Shown: positions 11,014 to 21,094 of the stretch, piece by piece
Numbering within the stretch: position 1 is the stretch's first letter
Layout: the number at the start of each line of letters is the position of its first letter
Assembly: GCA_016791045.1 (NCBI GenBank)
Contig: JAEUNO010000018.1
Location: forward strand, 58,147-122,146
Direction: 5' to 3'
Length of the DNA stretch: 64,000 nucleotides
DNA from: Methyloversatilis sp.
GTDB taxonomy: Bacteria > Pseudomonadota > Gammaproteobacteria > Burkholderiales > Rhodocyclaceae
Notes under the pieces: model-generated
Database searches by the model: none
What the model was told of the DNA's origin: nothing
What the model saw: the letters and a program-made list of their open reading frames with translations, nothing else
Position numbers and translations under genes: made by a program

Positions 11014-11741
11014 GCTTCGTGCACACGCCGCCTGCCCGCATCCTGATCGTCGAGGACGACCCCGGCATCCGCCGCTTCGTGCGTCAGGCGCTGGAAGAAG
11101 AAGGCCACCAGGTGTTCGACACCGACCGCCTGCAGCGGGGTCTGATCGAAGCGGGCACGCGCAAGCCCGATCTTGTCGTACTCGATCTCGGGCTGCCGGA
11201 CGGCGATGGCATCGACCTGATCCGGGATCTGCGGGGCTGGAGTCGCATGCCGGTCATCGTGCTGTCGGCGCGTGTCGGTGACACCGACAAGATCGAGGCG
11301 CTCGATGCCGGTGCCGACGACTATCTGGTCAAACCCTTCTCGGTCGGCGAGCTGATGGCGCGCGTGCGCGTGGCGCTGCGCCGCATGGCCCGCAGCGCGG
11401 AGGCGGCGGCACCGCTGCGCTTCGGCGATTACCAGCTTGATCTGGCGCGTCGCCTGGTCACGCGCTGCGGCGAGCCGGTGCATCTCACACCGGTCGAATA
11501 TCGCCTGCTCGCCCAGCTCGCCGCCCACGAAGGACAGGTGCTGACGCATCGCCAGCTGCTGCGCGAGGTGTGGGGACCGAACAGCGTCGAGCACGGCCAC
11601 TACCTGCGCATCTACATGGGCCATCTGCGCCGCAAACTCGAGACCGATCCGGCACGACCGCAGCATCTGCTGACCGAAACCGGCGTGGGCTACCGCTTCA
11701 TCGTCGATCCGCCGCAGGCCGGCGCATCTTCGTCGGGCTGA
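11010..11741 (+). CDS. kdpE: KdpE response regulator
   Basis: OmpR-family regulator of 243 residues, partner of KdpD. The receiver domain has an acidic pocket (VEDDPG), phosphoacceptor D59 (VVLDLGLPDGDG) and lysine in DDYLVKPF. The winged-helix domain at about residues 140-235 ends with RRKLETDP and TGVGYRF. The start codon lies inside the kdpD stop overlap. It ends 78 bases before the convergent stop of ppc. Confidence 0.95.
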   Translation: MSFVHTPPARILIVEDDPGIRRFVRQALEEEGHQVFDTDRLQRGLIEAGTRKPDLVVLDLGLPDGDGIDLIRDLRGWSRMPVIVLSARVGDTDKIEALDAGADDYLVKPFSVGELMARVRVALRRMARSAEAAAPLRFGDYQLDLARRLVTRCGEPVHLTPVEYRLLAQLAAHEGQVLTHRQLLREVWGPNSVEHGHYLRIYMGHLRRKLETDPARPQHLLTETGVGYRFIVDPPQAGASSSG

Positions 11742-11819
11742 TCACCGCGTCTGCGGAACGCGACTCCCGTGCAGGCGGAACAGCGCATGTGCGGTGGTCC
11801 GCCGGCAACCCGCATCGAT

Positions 11820-14603
11820 CTACCCGCTGTTCCGGAGTGCCGCCGCCACGCCATTGATGGTCAGGTGGATCGACCGGCGCGTGCGTTCGTGGCGGTTGCC
11901 GCTGCGGAAACGGCGAAGCAGTTCCACCTGCAGGTGATTCAGCGGCTCCATGTAGGGGAAGCGGTTGCGGATCGAGCGGGCGAGCAGCGGATTGGTGGAC
12001 AGCAGTTCCGGCGCGCCGGTGATCTGGCTCACCGCCTCCAGCGTGGCCTGCCATTCCGCGCGGATGCGCGAAAAGATCGCCGTGCGCAGCGCTTCGTCCT
12101 CGACCAGCTCGGCGTAGCGGCTGGCGATCGCGATGTCGGTCTTCGACAGCACCATGTCGATATTGGAAATCAGCGTCGCGAAGAAGGGCCACTCGTGCAC
12201 GATGGCCTGCAGCCGCGCCAGACCGTCGGCGTGCTTGGCGCGATATTCGTTCACCGCGGTGCCGAAGCCGTACCAGCCCGGCAGCATGAGGCGGCACTGT
12301 GACCACGAAAAAACCCATGGAATCGCGCGCAGGTCCTCGATCTTCTGGCCCTTCTTGCGCGAGGCCGGGCGCGAGCCGATGTTCAGCTCGGCGATTTCCG
12401 AAATGACCGTCGACTCCCAGAAGTACTTCTCGAAGCCCTCGGTTTCATAGACCAGATTGCGGTAGGCCTTGAAGGCATATCCGGACAGCTCTTCCATCGC
12501 GTCGGTGAATTCCGGCGGCGCATCGCCTTCGCGCTTGCCCAGCAGGGTCGCCTCGAAGGTGGCGGCGGCCAGCACTTCAAGATTGCGGCGGCCGACATCG
12601 GGGTTGGAATACTTCGACGCGATCACCTCGCCCTGTTCGGTGACGCGGATCTGGCCCTGCACCGCGCCGGCCGGCTGCGCGAGGATGGCCTGGAAGCTCG
12701 GGCCGCCGCCCCGACCGACCGAACCGCCGCGGCCGTGGAACAGACGCAGCCGGATGCCGTGCCGCTTGAACACCTGCACCAGCCGCGTTTCCGCCTTGTA
12801 CAGCTCCCAGCCCGATGTCAGGAAGCCGCCGTCCTTGTTCGAATCGGAATAGCCCAGCATCACTTCCTGCGTCGTCGAGCGGGCATCGAGCAGCACACGC
12901 CAGATCGGGATGGTGAAGATGCGGTCCATCACGCGCGGTGCGTTGCGCAGGTCGCCGATGGTTTCGAACAGCGGAATGATGTTCATCGCGGCGCGCCGCT
13001 CATGCACGTTCAGCAGCCCGACTTCCTTCAGGATCAGTGCCACTTCCAGCATGTCCGATACGCCGTCCGCCTTGGAAATGATGTAGTTGGGCAGTGCTTC
13101 GGGACCGTACAGCGCGTGCATCTGCGCCGCCGTGCGGGCGATCGCGAGCTCACTTTCGGTTTCTTCCGAAAACTGCATGAAGCTCGAGGTCAGCGGTCGT
13201 GGCGTGCCCAACTCGTTGATCAATATCTCGATGCGCTGCTCCTCGCGCAACTCGAGGTAGTTGTTGCACACGTGCGCCCTCGCCAGGAGTTCGGCGATCA
13301 CCCGCTCGTGCACATCCGAGTTCTGCCGCAGGTCGAGCGCGGCCAGATGAAAGCCGAACACGCGTGCCGCATGGCGCAGGCGGCGCAGCCGGCCGCGCGC
13401 GATCAGGCGCGACTTGTGGCCGATCAGCGAATCGTGGATCACGTCGAGGTCGCGCACGAATTCGGCGGCGTTGCGATAGGGGTCGGCGTCGCCGACCGCC
13501 TTCCACAGCGCCTCATGCTGGTCGAGCGTGCGCGCGGTGGCGGCCAGCCGGGCGTAGATGCCGGCGAGCGCGCGCCGGTACAGCTCGTCCTCGCGGTGCG
13601 GCGACTTGTCCGGTGCGGTGGCGGCCAGCACGCGCAATTCGTCGCTGACGTTGTTCAGCATCATCGTCGAACACAGGTCGGTATCGAGGATGTGCACCTG
13701 CGTCAGGTAATAGTCGAGCGCGCGGGCCGACTGCACGCGCAGCGTCGAGCGCAGCACGTCGGCGGTGACGAACGGATTGCCGTCGCGGTCGCCGCCGATC
13801 CACGAGCCCATGCGCAGAAAGCTGCCGATGACGCGCTTGTGCTCCGGAAAGGCCGCTTCGAGCTGATCCTCGACCGCGTTGTAGACGCGCGGCAGTTCGC
13901 GCAGGAAGGTGTAGTCATAGAAGGACAGCCCGTTGATCACCTCGTCGGCGACCGACAGGCGCGTGCGCCGCAGCATGCGGGTCTGCCACAGCGAAGTGAT
14001 CGTGCGGCGCACTGCTTCGTCGTGGTCGGCCAGTTCCTCAGGGGTCAGGCGGGTGCGGTCGCGCTCGTCGATCAGTCGGGCGATCTTCATTTCCTGGCTG
14101 AGGATGCTCTTGCGCTGCACCTCGGTCGGATGCGCGGTCAGCACCGGCACCACGAGCGCATCGCGGAAGAATCCGAGAATTTCCTCCGCCGGCACCTTGG
14201 CGTCGAGCGCCTTGCCCAGTGCATTGGCCAGCGTGCCGGGCCGCGGCGCGTCGCCGGCGATGGCGTGCGCCCGGGCGCGCCGGATGTGGTGCTGGTCCTC
14301 GGCGATATTGGCCAGATGCAGGAAGTAGCTGAAGGCGCGCACCACGATGATGGTGTCGTCGTCGCTCAATCCGTTCAGCAGCTTGGCCAGTTCCGCGCGC
14401 GCCTCGAGGTCGTCATCCCGGCGGAAGCGCACGCACAGCTGGCGCACGTTCTCGATGATTTCGAACATCCGGCTGCCTTCCTGTTCGCGCACCACGTCGC
14501 CCAGCATGCGGCCGAGCAGGCGGATGTCGTCGAACAGCGGCTGGTCCTTGTCGTGTGCGGCGCGTTCGTGCGTCGCAACGGGCGTCTGGGCCTGTTGATT
14601 CAC
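11820..14603 (-). CDS. ppc: Phosphoenolpyruvate carboxylase
   Basis: Adds bicarbonate to PEP to give oxaloacetate, an anaplerotic step that is also central to the serine cycle in methylotrophs. The protein of 927 residues carries the catalytic stretches [24 protein letters not shown] and [14 protein letters not shown], and ends with the family C-terminus ([14 protein letters not shown]). I prefer the GTG start because GGAAGGA lies six bases before it. The same frame stays open upstream, with ATGs that would add 25 or 18 residues. Divergent from hemC with about 180 bases between. Confidence 0.95.
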   Translation of the reverse strand: MNQQAQTPVATHERAAHDKDQPLFDDIRLLGRMLGDVVREQEGSRMFEIIENVRQLCVRFRRDDDLEARAELAKLLNGLSDDDTIIVVRAFSYFLHLANIAEDQHHIRRARAHAIAGDAPRPGTLANALGKALDAKVPAEEILGFFRDALVVPVLTAHPTEVQRKSILSQEMKIARLIDERDRTRLTPEELADHDEAVRRTITSLWQTRMLRRTRLSVADEVINGLSFYDYTFLRELPRVYNAVEDQLEAAFPEHKRVIGSFLRMGSWIGGDRDGNPFVTADVLRSTLRVQSARALDYYLTQVHILDTDLCSTMMLNNVSDELRVLAATAPDKSPHREDELYRRALAGIYARLAATARTLDQHEALWKAVGDADPYRNAAEFVRDLDVIHDSLIGHKSRLIARGRLRRLRHAARVFGFHLAALDLRQNSDVHERVIAELLARAHVCNNYLELREEQRIEILINELGTPRPLTSSFMQFSEETESELAIARTAAQMHALYGPEALPNYIISKADGVSDMLEVALILKEVGLLNVHERRAAMNIIPLFETIGDLRNAPRVMDRIFTIPIWRVLLDARSTTQEVMLGYSDSNKDGGFLTSGWELYKAETRLVQVFKRHGIRLRLFHGRGGSVGRGGGPSFQAILAQPAGAVQGQIRVTEQGEVIASKYSNPDVGRRNLEVLAAATFEATLLGKREGDAPPEFTDAMEELSGYAFKAYRNLVYETEGFEKYFWESTVISEIAELNIGSRPASRKKGQKIEDLRAIPWVFSWSQCRLMLPGWYGFGTAVNEYRAKHADGLARLQAIVHEWPFFATLISNIDMVLSKTDIAIASRYAELVEDEALRTAIFSRIRAEWQATLEAVSQITGAPELLSTNPLLARSIRNRFPYMEPLNHLQVELLRRFRSGNRHERTRRSIHLTINGVAAALRNSG

Positions 14604-14785
14604 GTGCAATCCTTCCAGAAGATCGGTCAGGTCGGGAACGACGCCGCCGGCCTGCATTGGCAGGGCAGTGCGTTCCATTCAGGGCTGCTAGAATCCGAGG
14701 CCGTTTCGCGCGCTGTCTGCAGGAGCCGGTGGGGCTCCTGATCACGCTGGCGCGCGGTGTGTTCACCTCACGCCCCTTATCCCTC

Positions 14786-15793
14786 ATGGACTACCCGGCC
14801 GGCCTGGAGAACGTGATTTCGGATCTGTCGAATCCCGTCCCGCAGCATGAAACCCAAGCTTACCCGAAGCCCGCGCGCATCGTGATCGCGTCACGCGAAT
14901 CGCGGCTTGCGATGTGGCAGGCGGAACACGTGCGTGACAGATTGTCCGCCCTGTACCCCGGCACCCAGGTCGACATACTGGGCATGACCACCCGCGGCGA
15001 CCAGATTCTCGACCGTCCGCTGGCCAAGGTCGGCGGCAAGGGACTGTTCGTCAAGGAGCTCGAAGCCGCGCTGCTCGAAGGTCGCGCCGACCTGGCGGTG
15101 CATTCGATGAAGGACGTGCCGATGACGCTGGCCGACGAATTCGCGCTGGTGGCCACACTGGAGCGCGAAACGCCTCAGGATGCCTTCGTGTCGTCGCGCT
15201 ACGCCAATCTGGACGAATTGCCGCCGGGCGCCGTGGTCGGCACTTCCAGCCTGCGCCGCGAAGCGCAGCTGCGCGCCCACTTTCCCTACCTCGCGGTGAC
15301 CAGCCTGCGCGGCAATCTCGATACCCGGCTGCGCAAGCTCGACGAAGGCCAGTACGACGCGATCATCCTGGCGGCCGCCGGGCTGAAGCGGCTCGGCCTC
15401 GGTGGTCGCATCCGCGCAACCATTCCGGTCGAACTGTCGCTGCCGGCCGCCGGGCAGGGCGCGCTCGGCATCGAAGCGCTGTCCTCGCGACCGGAGGTGG
15501 CGGCCTGGCTGGCACCGCTGGTATGCGGGCCTTCGCAGGCCTGTGTGCGCGCCGAACGGTCGGTGTCGCGCGCACTGGCCGGTTCCTGCGAAGTGCCGCT
15601 GGCCGCCTATTGCGTGGTCGATGGCGGTGCGCTGTGGCTGCGCGCCCGGGTCGCCCTGCCGGATGGCACCCGCATCGCGGCCGCCGAAGTGCGTGGCAAC
15701 ATCGCCCAGCCGGACGAACTGGCGGCCGAATGCGTGGCACTGCTGCGTGCCGACGGTGCGCAGGACATCCTCGACGCCCTGGACACTCGATGA
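14786..15793 (+). CDS. hemC: Hydroxymethylbilane synthase (porphobilinogen deaminase)
   Basis: Polymerises four porphobilinogens into hydroxymethylbilane in the cytosol. The 335-residue frame contains [32 protein letters not shown] and the cofactor-attachment motif [10 protein letters not shown], with Cys268 as the dipyrromethane anchor. Homology to other HemC proteins begins about 30 residues after this ATG, so a start at an internal GTG (V10, preceded by GGAG) is possible. Its stop overlaps the hemD start (ATGA). First gene of a tightly coupled hemC-D-X-Y operon. Confidence 0.95.
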   Translation: MDYPAGLENVISDLSNPVPQHETQAYPKPARIVIASRESRLAMWQAEHVRDRLSALYPGTQVDILGMTTRGDQILDRPLAKVGGKGLFVKELEAALLEGRADLAVHSMKDVPMTLADEFALVATLERETPQDAFVSSRYANLDELPPGAVVGTSSLRREAQLRAHFPYLAVTSLRGNLDTRLRKLDEGQYDAIILAAAGLKRLGLGGRIRATIPVELSLPAAGQGALGIEALSSRPEVAAWLAPLVCGPSQACVRAERSVSRALAGSCEVPLAAYCVVDGGALWLRARVALPDGTRIAAAEVRGNIAQPDELAAECVALLRADGAQDILDALDTR

Positions 15794-16593
15794 CCGGGGC
15801 GGGCAGCGCGCTGGCCGGACGCGGTGTGCTGGTCACCCGCCCGCGCGCCCAGGCGGCTGCGCTGGGCGAGGCGATCCGCGCAGCCGGCGGCGAGCCGCTG
15901 CTGCTGCCGCTGATCGATATCGAGGCGCTGGACGACACGCGGGCGGTGGCCGACGCCGCCGGCCGGCTCGACGCACTCGCGCTGGCCATCTTCGTCAGCG
16001 CGAATGCCGTGGCGCATGCGCTGGACGTGATGCTGCCGCTGCGCCTGTGGCCGCCGGATCTCGCGGCGGCCACCGTCGGCGAGCAGTCGGCGCAGGCGCT
16101 GCGGGCGCGCGGCATACCGCGGGTCATCGTGCCGCATGGCCGCTCCGACTCCGAGGCGCTGCTGGCAATGCCGGAACTGTCGGCCGCCGCACTGTCGGGT
16201 CGCCAGGTGCTGATCTTCCGCGGCGACGGCGGTCGCGAATTGCTCGGCGACACGCTGCGCGCACGCGGTGCGTCGGTTGACCACGTCACCTGTTACCGTC
16301 GACGTGCGCCGACCGAAGGCACCGCCATGCTGCACGAGGCGGTGATGGCCGGCCGGCTGCATGCGCTGACCCTCACCTCGTCCGAATCGGTGCGCAATCT
16401 GCGCGCGCTTGCGACACCGGAATGTTTCGCGCGGCTGAGTGGCTTGCCGCTGTTCGTTCCGCATGCGCGCATCGCCGAACAGGCCGCGGAACAGGGTTTC
16501 ACGCGGGTGATCGAAACGGCCGCCAGCGACGCCGGCCTGATGACCGGTCTGACCGACTATTTTTCGCAGTACGCCTCCACCGAATCGACATGA
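15790..16593 (+). CDS. hemD: Uroporphyrinogen-III synthase
   Basis: Closes and flips ring D of hydroxymethylbilane to give uroporphyrinogen III. The protein of 267 residues has the weakly conserved two-lobe HemD pattern: [10 protein letters not shown] near the start, [19 protein letters not shown], and [11 protein letters not shown] near the C-terminus. The assignment is supported by direct overlap with hemC (ATGA) and with hemX downstream. No membrane span. Confidence 0.92.
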   Translation: MTGAGSALAGRGVLVTRPRAQAAALGEAIRAAGGEPLLLPLIDIEALDDTRAVADAAGRLDALALAIFVSANAVAHALDVMLPLRLWPPDLAAATVGEQSAQALRARGIPRVIVPHGRSDSEALLAMPELSAAALSGRQVLIFRGDGGRELLGDTLRARGASVDHVTCYRRRAPTEGTAMLHEAVMAGRLHALTLTSSESVRNLRALATPECFARLSGLPLFVPHARIAEQAAEQGFTRVIETAASDAGLMTGLTDYFSQYASTEST

Positions 16594-17705
16594 CAGACCC
16601 GTCCCCGAATTCCGCAGCACCGATGCCGTCCGCAGTGAGCCCGGACCGGACCGAAGTCCCGCCCGGCACCGCACCCGATTCGCGCGCCGCGCGCGAAACC
16701 CGCCTGCCAGGCTGGCTGCTGCCGGTGGTCGTGTTCGTGCTGATCGTGTTCGGCCTGCTCAGTTACTTCATGGTGCAGCGCATGCGCGTGCTCGAAGCGG
16801 GATTGAACAAGCGGGTGACGGCAGTCGGCGCCCAGGCCGTTGAAGCGAGCCGGGCGAACGAACAGGGCGCCGAGGGGATGGTCAGCCACAGCGAGCGACT
16901 GAGCAGCCAGGAAGTGCAGCTGTCCGAACTGCGCGCGCGCATCGATGCCTACGCGTTTCTGGCGGACGACCTCGTACGTACCTACGACGAGCGCGCGCTG
17001 GCCGAGGTCGAGCATGCGCTGGTGCTCGGCCAGCAGCAGCTGCAGCTGGCCGGCGACGCCAAACTGGCGCTCAAGGCACTGTCCAGCGCCGAAGCCCAGC
17101 TCGCGCGAAGCGATACCGGCCGCTATCTGCCGCTGCGGCGCGCCATGGCCAACGACATGGAACGCCTGCGCCGCGCGCCGATGGCCGATCTGGCCGGACA
17201 GGCGCTGCGCATCGACACCTTGCTGGCGGCCATCGACACGCTGCCGCTGGCGTTCGAGCGTTCGCCGTCGGAAGCGCCGGCGACCCCTGTCATGCCCGCA
17301 GCCGACAAGACCTTCTTCGAGCGCCTGCTGCAGGACATCTGGGGTGAAGTCCGTCAGCTGGTGCGGATCGAGCGGCTGGATCGCCCGGATCCGGTGCTGC
17401 TGGCGCCGTCGCAGAGCTTTTTCCTGCGCGAGAACCTGAAGCTGCGGCTGGTCAATGCGCGCATCGCGCTGCTGCAGCGCAATGGTGCGATCTGGCGGGA
17501 AGACATCCGGCTCGCCGGCGAGTGGGTGGAGCGCTACTTCGACACTCGCGCACGCGCGACCGGGAACGCGTTGACCACATTGCGCGAGCTCGGCATGGTG
17601 GATCCCGGCGAAGCGCTGCCTGACCTGAACGAATCGATGAGTGCGCTGGCGCAGCTGAAAGCCAGTCGCCAGCGCCTGCCGGTCGTGCGCGAGGGGGGGA
17701 ACTGA
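16590..17705 (+). CDS. hemX: HemX-like membrane protein of the heme operon
   Basis: A 371-residue protein often labelled uroporphyrin-III C-methyltransferase-like, although it has no methyltransferase motif. A Pro/Ala-rich cytosolic N-terminus of about 40 residues is followed by one membrane span (LLPVVVFVLIVFGLLSYFMV), a coiled-coil stretch (about 70-130) and an alpha-helical periplasmic domain. Start overlaps hemD, and the stop overlaps hemY by one base. Known only as a conserved companion of hemCD and hemY in proteobacteria; its biochemical role is unsettled. Confidence 0.88.
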   Translation: MTDPSPNSAAPMPSAVSPDRTEVPPGTAPDSRAARETRLPGWLLPVVVFVLIVFGLLSYFMVQRMRVLEAGLNKRVTAVGAQAVEASRANEQGAEGMVSHSERLSSQEVQLSELRARIDAYAFLADDLVRTYDERALAEVEHALVLGQQQLQLAGDAKLALKALSSAEAQLARSDTGRYLPLRRAMANDMERLRRAPMADLAGQALRIDTLLAAIDTLPLAFERSPSEAPATPVMPAADKTFFERLLQDIWGEVRQLVRIERLDRPDPVLLAPSQSFFLRENLKLRLVNARIALLQRNGAIWREDIRLAGEWVERYFDTRARATGNALTTLRELGMVDPGEALPDLNESMSALAQLKASRQRLPVVREGGN

Positions 17706-18868
17706 TGGTTCGCCTGCTGCTCTGGCTGCTCGGCCTCTGCGTACTGGCGGTCGGTCTGGTGATCGCGGCGCGCGAGAACGACGGCTTCGTGCTGCTGCAG
17801 TGGTCGCCCTGGCGCATCGAGCTGTCGCTGAATTTATTCATCGTCGTGCTGTTGCTGGGCGTGGCTGCGCTGTACAGCCTGTTCCACTTCATCGATGGCC
17901 TGCTGCGCATGCCGGCGCGCGCGCGCCGCTACCGCCTGCGTCAGCGCCGTCAGCGCGCGGTCACCGCGCTGCGCGATTCGGCACGGCTGTACTTCGAAGG
18001 CCGTTACGGCCAGGCACAGCGCAGTGCCAGGGTGGCGGTCGAAGGCGGCGAGTCACCCGGACTGGCGGCACTGATCGGTGCCCGCGCCGCGCATGAAATG
18101 CGCGAGTCCGACCAGGTCGACGACTGGCTGGCCCAGGCGGCGCAGCATGATGATCTGCGCACCGCCCGCCTGATGACCGAGGCAGGCATCCTGACCGACC
18201 GACGCGATTTCGCCGATGCCCTCACCCGCATCGACGCGCTGCAGTCCGGCGGGCAGCGCCATGTTGCGGCGCTGCGTCTGGCAATGCGCGCGCGCCGCGG
18301 GCTGGGCGACTGGGTCGGCCTGCTGCGGGTGGTACGCCTGCTGCAGAAGCATCGTGCGCTGACGCCGGAGCAGGCGGCACCTGTGCGCCGACAGGCGCAC
18401 ATGGGCGCGCTGCGTGACGCCGATCCGTCCGATCTTGACGCCTACTGGCGCGATTTGCCGGCGCTCGAGCGGGAAGATGCACAGGTCGTACGCGCCATGT
18501 GCGAAGCACTCATCGCCGATGGTCAGCACACGCAGGCGCGCAAGCTGATCGAGGCGCAGCTCGACCGCGAATGGGATTCCGCGCTGGTTGTGCTGTACGC
18601 CGAAACGGATGGCAGCGATGTACAGGTCCGCATCGGTCGCGCCGAAGCCTGGTTGCGCGTGCATCCGGGAGACGCCGGCCTGTTGCTGGCGCTGGGCCGC
18701 CTGTGCCGCACGCAGCAGCTGTGGGGCAAGGCGCAGAGCTATCTCGAAGCGGCCCTTGCCGTACAGCCGACGCGTGGCGTGCATGTCGAACTGGCGCTGC
18801 TGCACGAACACCTCGACCGCGGCGAGGATGCGCGCAGTCACTTCCGCTCGGCTGCGCTGATGGGCTGA
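17705..18868 (+). CDS. hemY: HemY-like TPR membrane protein
   Basis: A 387-residue inner-membrane protein with two N-terminal spans (about residues 4-22 and 41-62) and a long helical TPR-like domain. The family stretch FHFIDGLLRMP follows span two, and LARDTGRYLPL-type elements are in the neighbour HemX. It is the proteobacterial HemY, which is unrelated to the protoporphyrinogen oxidase of the same name. It closes the hemCDXY operon, overlapping hemX by one base. Confidence 0.9.
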   Translation: MVRLLLWLLGLCVLAVGLVIAARENDGFVLLQWSPWRIELSLNLFIVVLLLGVAALYSLFHFIDGLLRMPARARRYRLRQRRQRAVTALRDSARLYFEGRYGQAQRSARVAVEGGESPGLAALIGARAAHEMRESDQVDDWLAQAAQHDDLRTARLMTEAGILTDRRDFADALTRIDALQSGGQRHVAALRLAMRARRGLGDWVGLLRVVRLLQKHRALTPEQAAPVRRQAHMGALRDADPSDLDAYWRDLPALEREDAQVVRAMCEALIADGQHTQARKLIEAQLDREWDSALVVLYAETDGSDVQVRIGRAEAWLRVHPGDAGLLLALGRLCRTQQLWGKAQSYLEAALAVQPTRGVHVELALLHEHLDRGEDARSHFRSAALMG

Positions 18869-18871
18869 ACC

Positions 18872-18891
18872 ATCATGCCATCTGGCATGAT
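18872..18891. other. Perfect 9-bp inverted repeat between hemY and the DUF898 gene
   Basis: Arms ATCATGCCA and TGGCATGAT with a two-base spacer lie 30 bases before the ATG of the next gene. No T-run follows, so an operator is as likely as a weak hairpin. Confidence 0.35.
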
Positions 18892-18920
18892 CCGGTCATT
18901 CCACCTGCTGCCCATCCATC

Positions 18921-19988
18921 ATGAAAAATCCGTTCGAACACGCCCCGGCCGATGCGGCCGGCGGCAATCCCTTCGCCGCGGACGCGCCCGTGCCGCAGCG
19001 CGAGCGGATCTCGTTTTCCGGACGCGGGACTGAATACTTCGGCATCTGGATCGTCAATCTGGTGCTGACGCTGCTCACGCTGGGCATCTATTCGGCCTGG
19101 GCCAAGGTCAGGCGGCTGCAGTATTTCTACCGCCACACGACCCTCGGCGGTGCGGCCTTCGATTACCACGGCGATCCGCGCGCCATCCTCAAGGGCCGGA
19201 TCATCGGCTTCATGCTGCTGCTCGCCTACAATGTTTCGTTCCAGTTTTCCATCATCGCCGGCATCGCGGTGGCGGTTGCGCTGGCGGCGGTCATGCCCGT
19301 GCTGCTGATGCGTTCGCTCCGCTTCCGGGCGCATTACTCCAGCTGGCGCGGCCTCCGTTTCGGGTTCGACGGCAGCACCGGCGGCGCCTATTCGGTGTTC
19401 CTGAAGTGGCCAGTGTTCAGCGTGCTGACGCTGTATCTGCTGGGGCCGATGTGGCACCAGCGCATGAAGGCCTACCAGTTCAACCATGCGCGCTTCGGCA
19501 GCGCGCGCTTTGCCATCGACGCGCCGGTGGGCGCCTACTACCGCATCTACGGCGCGGCGATTGCGGTCGTGCTCGTTGGAATGGCGGCCATCGGTGCGCT
19601 GCTCGGGACGCTGGCCGACGGCAATCCGGCGGTGTTCGCGCTGGCGCCGCTGCTGTTCATCCTGCTGCTGCTGTTCGTCCAGCCCTATCTGTCGGCACGT
19701 CTGCAGAACCTGGTGTGGAACCACATGCAGCTCGACGGTCACCGCTTCGAGTCGACGGTCAGTGCGCGCCGGCTGTACGTGATCATGCTGACCAACCTGA
19801 TCGGCGTGGTGTGCACGCTGGGCCTTTTCCTGCCGTTCGCGGCCATCCGCCTGGCGCGCTACCGGCTGCAGAGCGTCACGATGCTGTGCGCTGGCCCGCT
19901 CGATGACTTCATCGCCGGTCAGGCGCAGGACGCTGCTGCCACCGGCGAGGAGGCGGCAGACCTGTTCGATGTCGACATCGCCCTCTGA
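18921..19988 (+). CDS. DUF898 (YjgN-like) integral membrane protein
   Basis: A 355-residue protein with about six hydrophobic segments and a soluble Pro/Ala-rich N-terminus. It carries DUF898/YjgN hallmarks: FSGRGTEYFGIWIVNLVLT, GIYSAWAKVRRLQYFYRHT, FDYHGDP, and two similar halves (AWAKVR... and the later LFLPFAAIRLARYR). Function is unknown in the family. It overlaps the next gene, an M48 peptidase, by 20 bases. DUF898 proteins and M48 peptidases are often neighbours, which suggests a shared membrane-quality role. Confidence 0.85.
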   Translation: MKNPFEHAPADAAGGNPFAADAPVPQRERISFSGRGTEYFGIWIVNLVLTLLTLGIYSAWAKVRRLQYFYRHTTLGGAAFDYHGDPRAILKGRIIGFMLLLAYNVSFQFSIIAGIAVAVALAAVMPVLLMRSLRFRAHYSSWRGLRFGFDGSTGGAYSVFLKWPVFSVLTLYLLGPMWHQRMKAYQFNHARFGSARFAIDAPVGAYYRIYGAAIAVVLVGMAAIGALLGTLADGNPAVFALAPLLFILLLLFVQPYLSARLQNLVWNHMQLDGHRFESTVSARRLYVIMLTNLIGVVCTLGLFLPFAAIRLARYRLQSVTMLCAGPLDDFIAGQAQDAAATGEEAADLFDVDIAL

Positions 19989-21018
19989 TCCGGTGACCGA
20001 GGTCGCCGCGCTGTACTTCGACGGCCGCAGCGCGCGGGCGCACACCGTCACGCTGGGCGTGACCGACGGCGTGCTGCATGTTGCGGGCGGCGAGATCGCG
20101 CGCCGCGAGCCCCTGGCTGCGCTGCGCGTGTCCGAGCCGATGGGCGATGCCGCGCGTCTGATCAGCTTTGCCGACGGCGCCCACCTGGAAGTGCGCGACC
20201 ATGCCGCCTTGGCGCGACTGCTCGCGGCCACCGGCCATCGCGATGCGGCCGTCGTGCGCTGGGCTTTCGAGCCGCGCATGGTCGTGATCATGCTGTCGGC
20301 GTTGCTGCTGTCGGTCTGGCTCATGATGCAATACGGACTGCCCTGGGCCGCCCGTGTCAGCGCGCCACGGGTGCCAGACGGCGCAATGACCGCGCTGTCG
20401 GAGCGCACACTTGAATGGCTGGACCAGGCGCTGACCCGGCCGACGACCTTGCCGCCGGCGCGCCAGCAGGCGCTGCGCGAGGCGCTCTCGTCGGTGGCGT
20501 CGGTCGATGGTCAGCCCATTGCGCATACGCTGCTTTTCCGCAGCGGCGGGCAACTGGGCGCGAATGCGTTTGCGCTGCCCGACGGTACGCTCATCGTCAC
20601 CGACGAACTGGTCGCGCTGGCCGGGGCTGACGCACCGGTGCTGGCCGTGCTGACGCACGAACTGGGGCACGTGCAGCAGCGCCACGGCGTACGCATGCTG
20701 CTGCAGGGCTCGGCGACCGCGCTGCTCATGACCTGGTATCTGGGCGACATCAGCAGTCTGCTGGCCACCGCGCCGACGGCGCTGGTACAGGCGGGCTATT
20801 CGCGCGACATGGAACGCGAAGCTGACGACTTTGCCGTGAAACTGCTGCGTGCCCGCGGACAGTCCCCCGAACTGCTGGCCGGCATGCTGGAGAAGCTGGC
20901 CGCCGCGCATGGCGAGGGCCAGGCGAGCCGTTCCGGGCCGATGGGCTGGTTGTCCAGCCATCCGGATACCGCCGAACGCATCGCGCGGCTGCGCAGCGAG
21001 GACTTCATCATCCATTGA
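19969..21018 (+). CDS. M48-family membrane-associated metallopeptidase
   Basis: Zinc peptidase of 349 residues. An N-terminal domain of about 95 residues with no motif I recognise is followed by a membrane span (VVIMLSALLLSVWLMM) and the M48 catalytic domain, with HELGH from residue 230 and a downstream third-ligand motif (SRDMEREADDFA). C-terminal GPMGWLSSHPDTAERIARL matches the M48 end motif. The ATG lies inside the DUF898 gene; GGAGG is about 16 bases away, further than usual. Likely a periplasm-facing protease. Confidence 0.88.
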   Translation: MSTSPSDPVTEVAALYFDGRSARAHTVTLGVTDGVLHVAGGEIARREPLAALRVSEPMGDAARLISFADGAHLEVRDHAALARLLAATGHRDAAVVRWAFEPRMVVIMLSALLLSVWLMMQYGLPWAARVSAPRVPDGAMTALSERTLEWLDQALTRPTTLPPARQQALREALSSVASVDGQPIAHTLLFRSGGQLGANAFALPDGTLIVTDELVALAGADAPVLAVLTHELGHVQQRHGVRMLLQGSATALLMTWYLGDISSLLATAPTALVQAGYSRDMEREADDFAVKLLRARGQSPELLAGMLEKLAAAHGEGQASRSGPMGWLSSHPDTAERIARLRSEDFIIH

Positions 21019-21028
21019 CCCTGATCAA
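21015..21028 (+). promoter_or_regulatory. FNR/ANR-type box upstream of ompW
   Basis: TTGACCCTGATCAA matches the TTGAT-N4-ATCAA consensus at nine of ten fixed positions. It lies about 67 bases before the OmpW start and overlaps the end of the peptidase gene, a suitable place for an activator site. OmpW genes are oxygen-controlled in several proteobacteria (known for the family); the link here is inferred. Confidence 0.5.
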
Positions 21029-21094
21029 AGTAGGGTTTCTGGCTTCGCGGATACTGCGTCCAACACATGCAGTTTCAATTCCCCGGAGCAGAAA

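Noticed and set aside
16590-17705. HemX as a real uroporphyrinogen methyltransferase
   Set aside because: No SAM-binding motif; one membrane span plus coiled coil instead. The common label is a naming carry-over.
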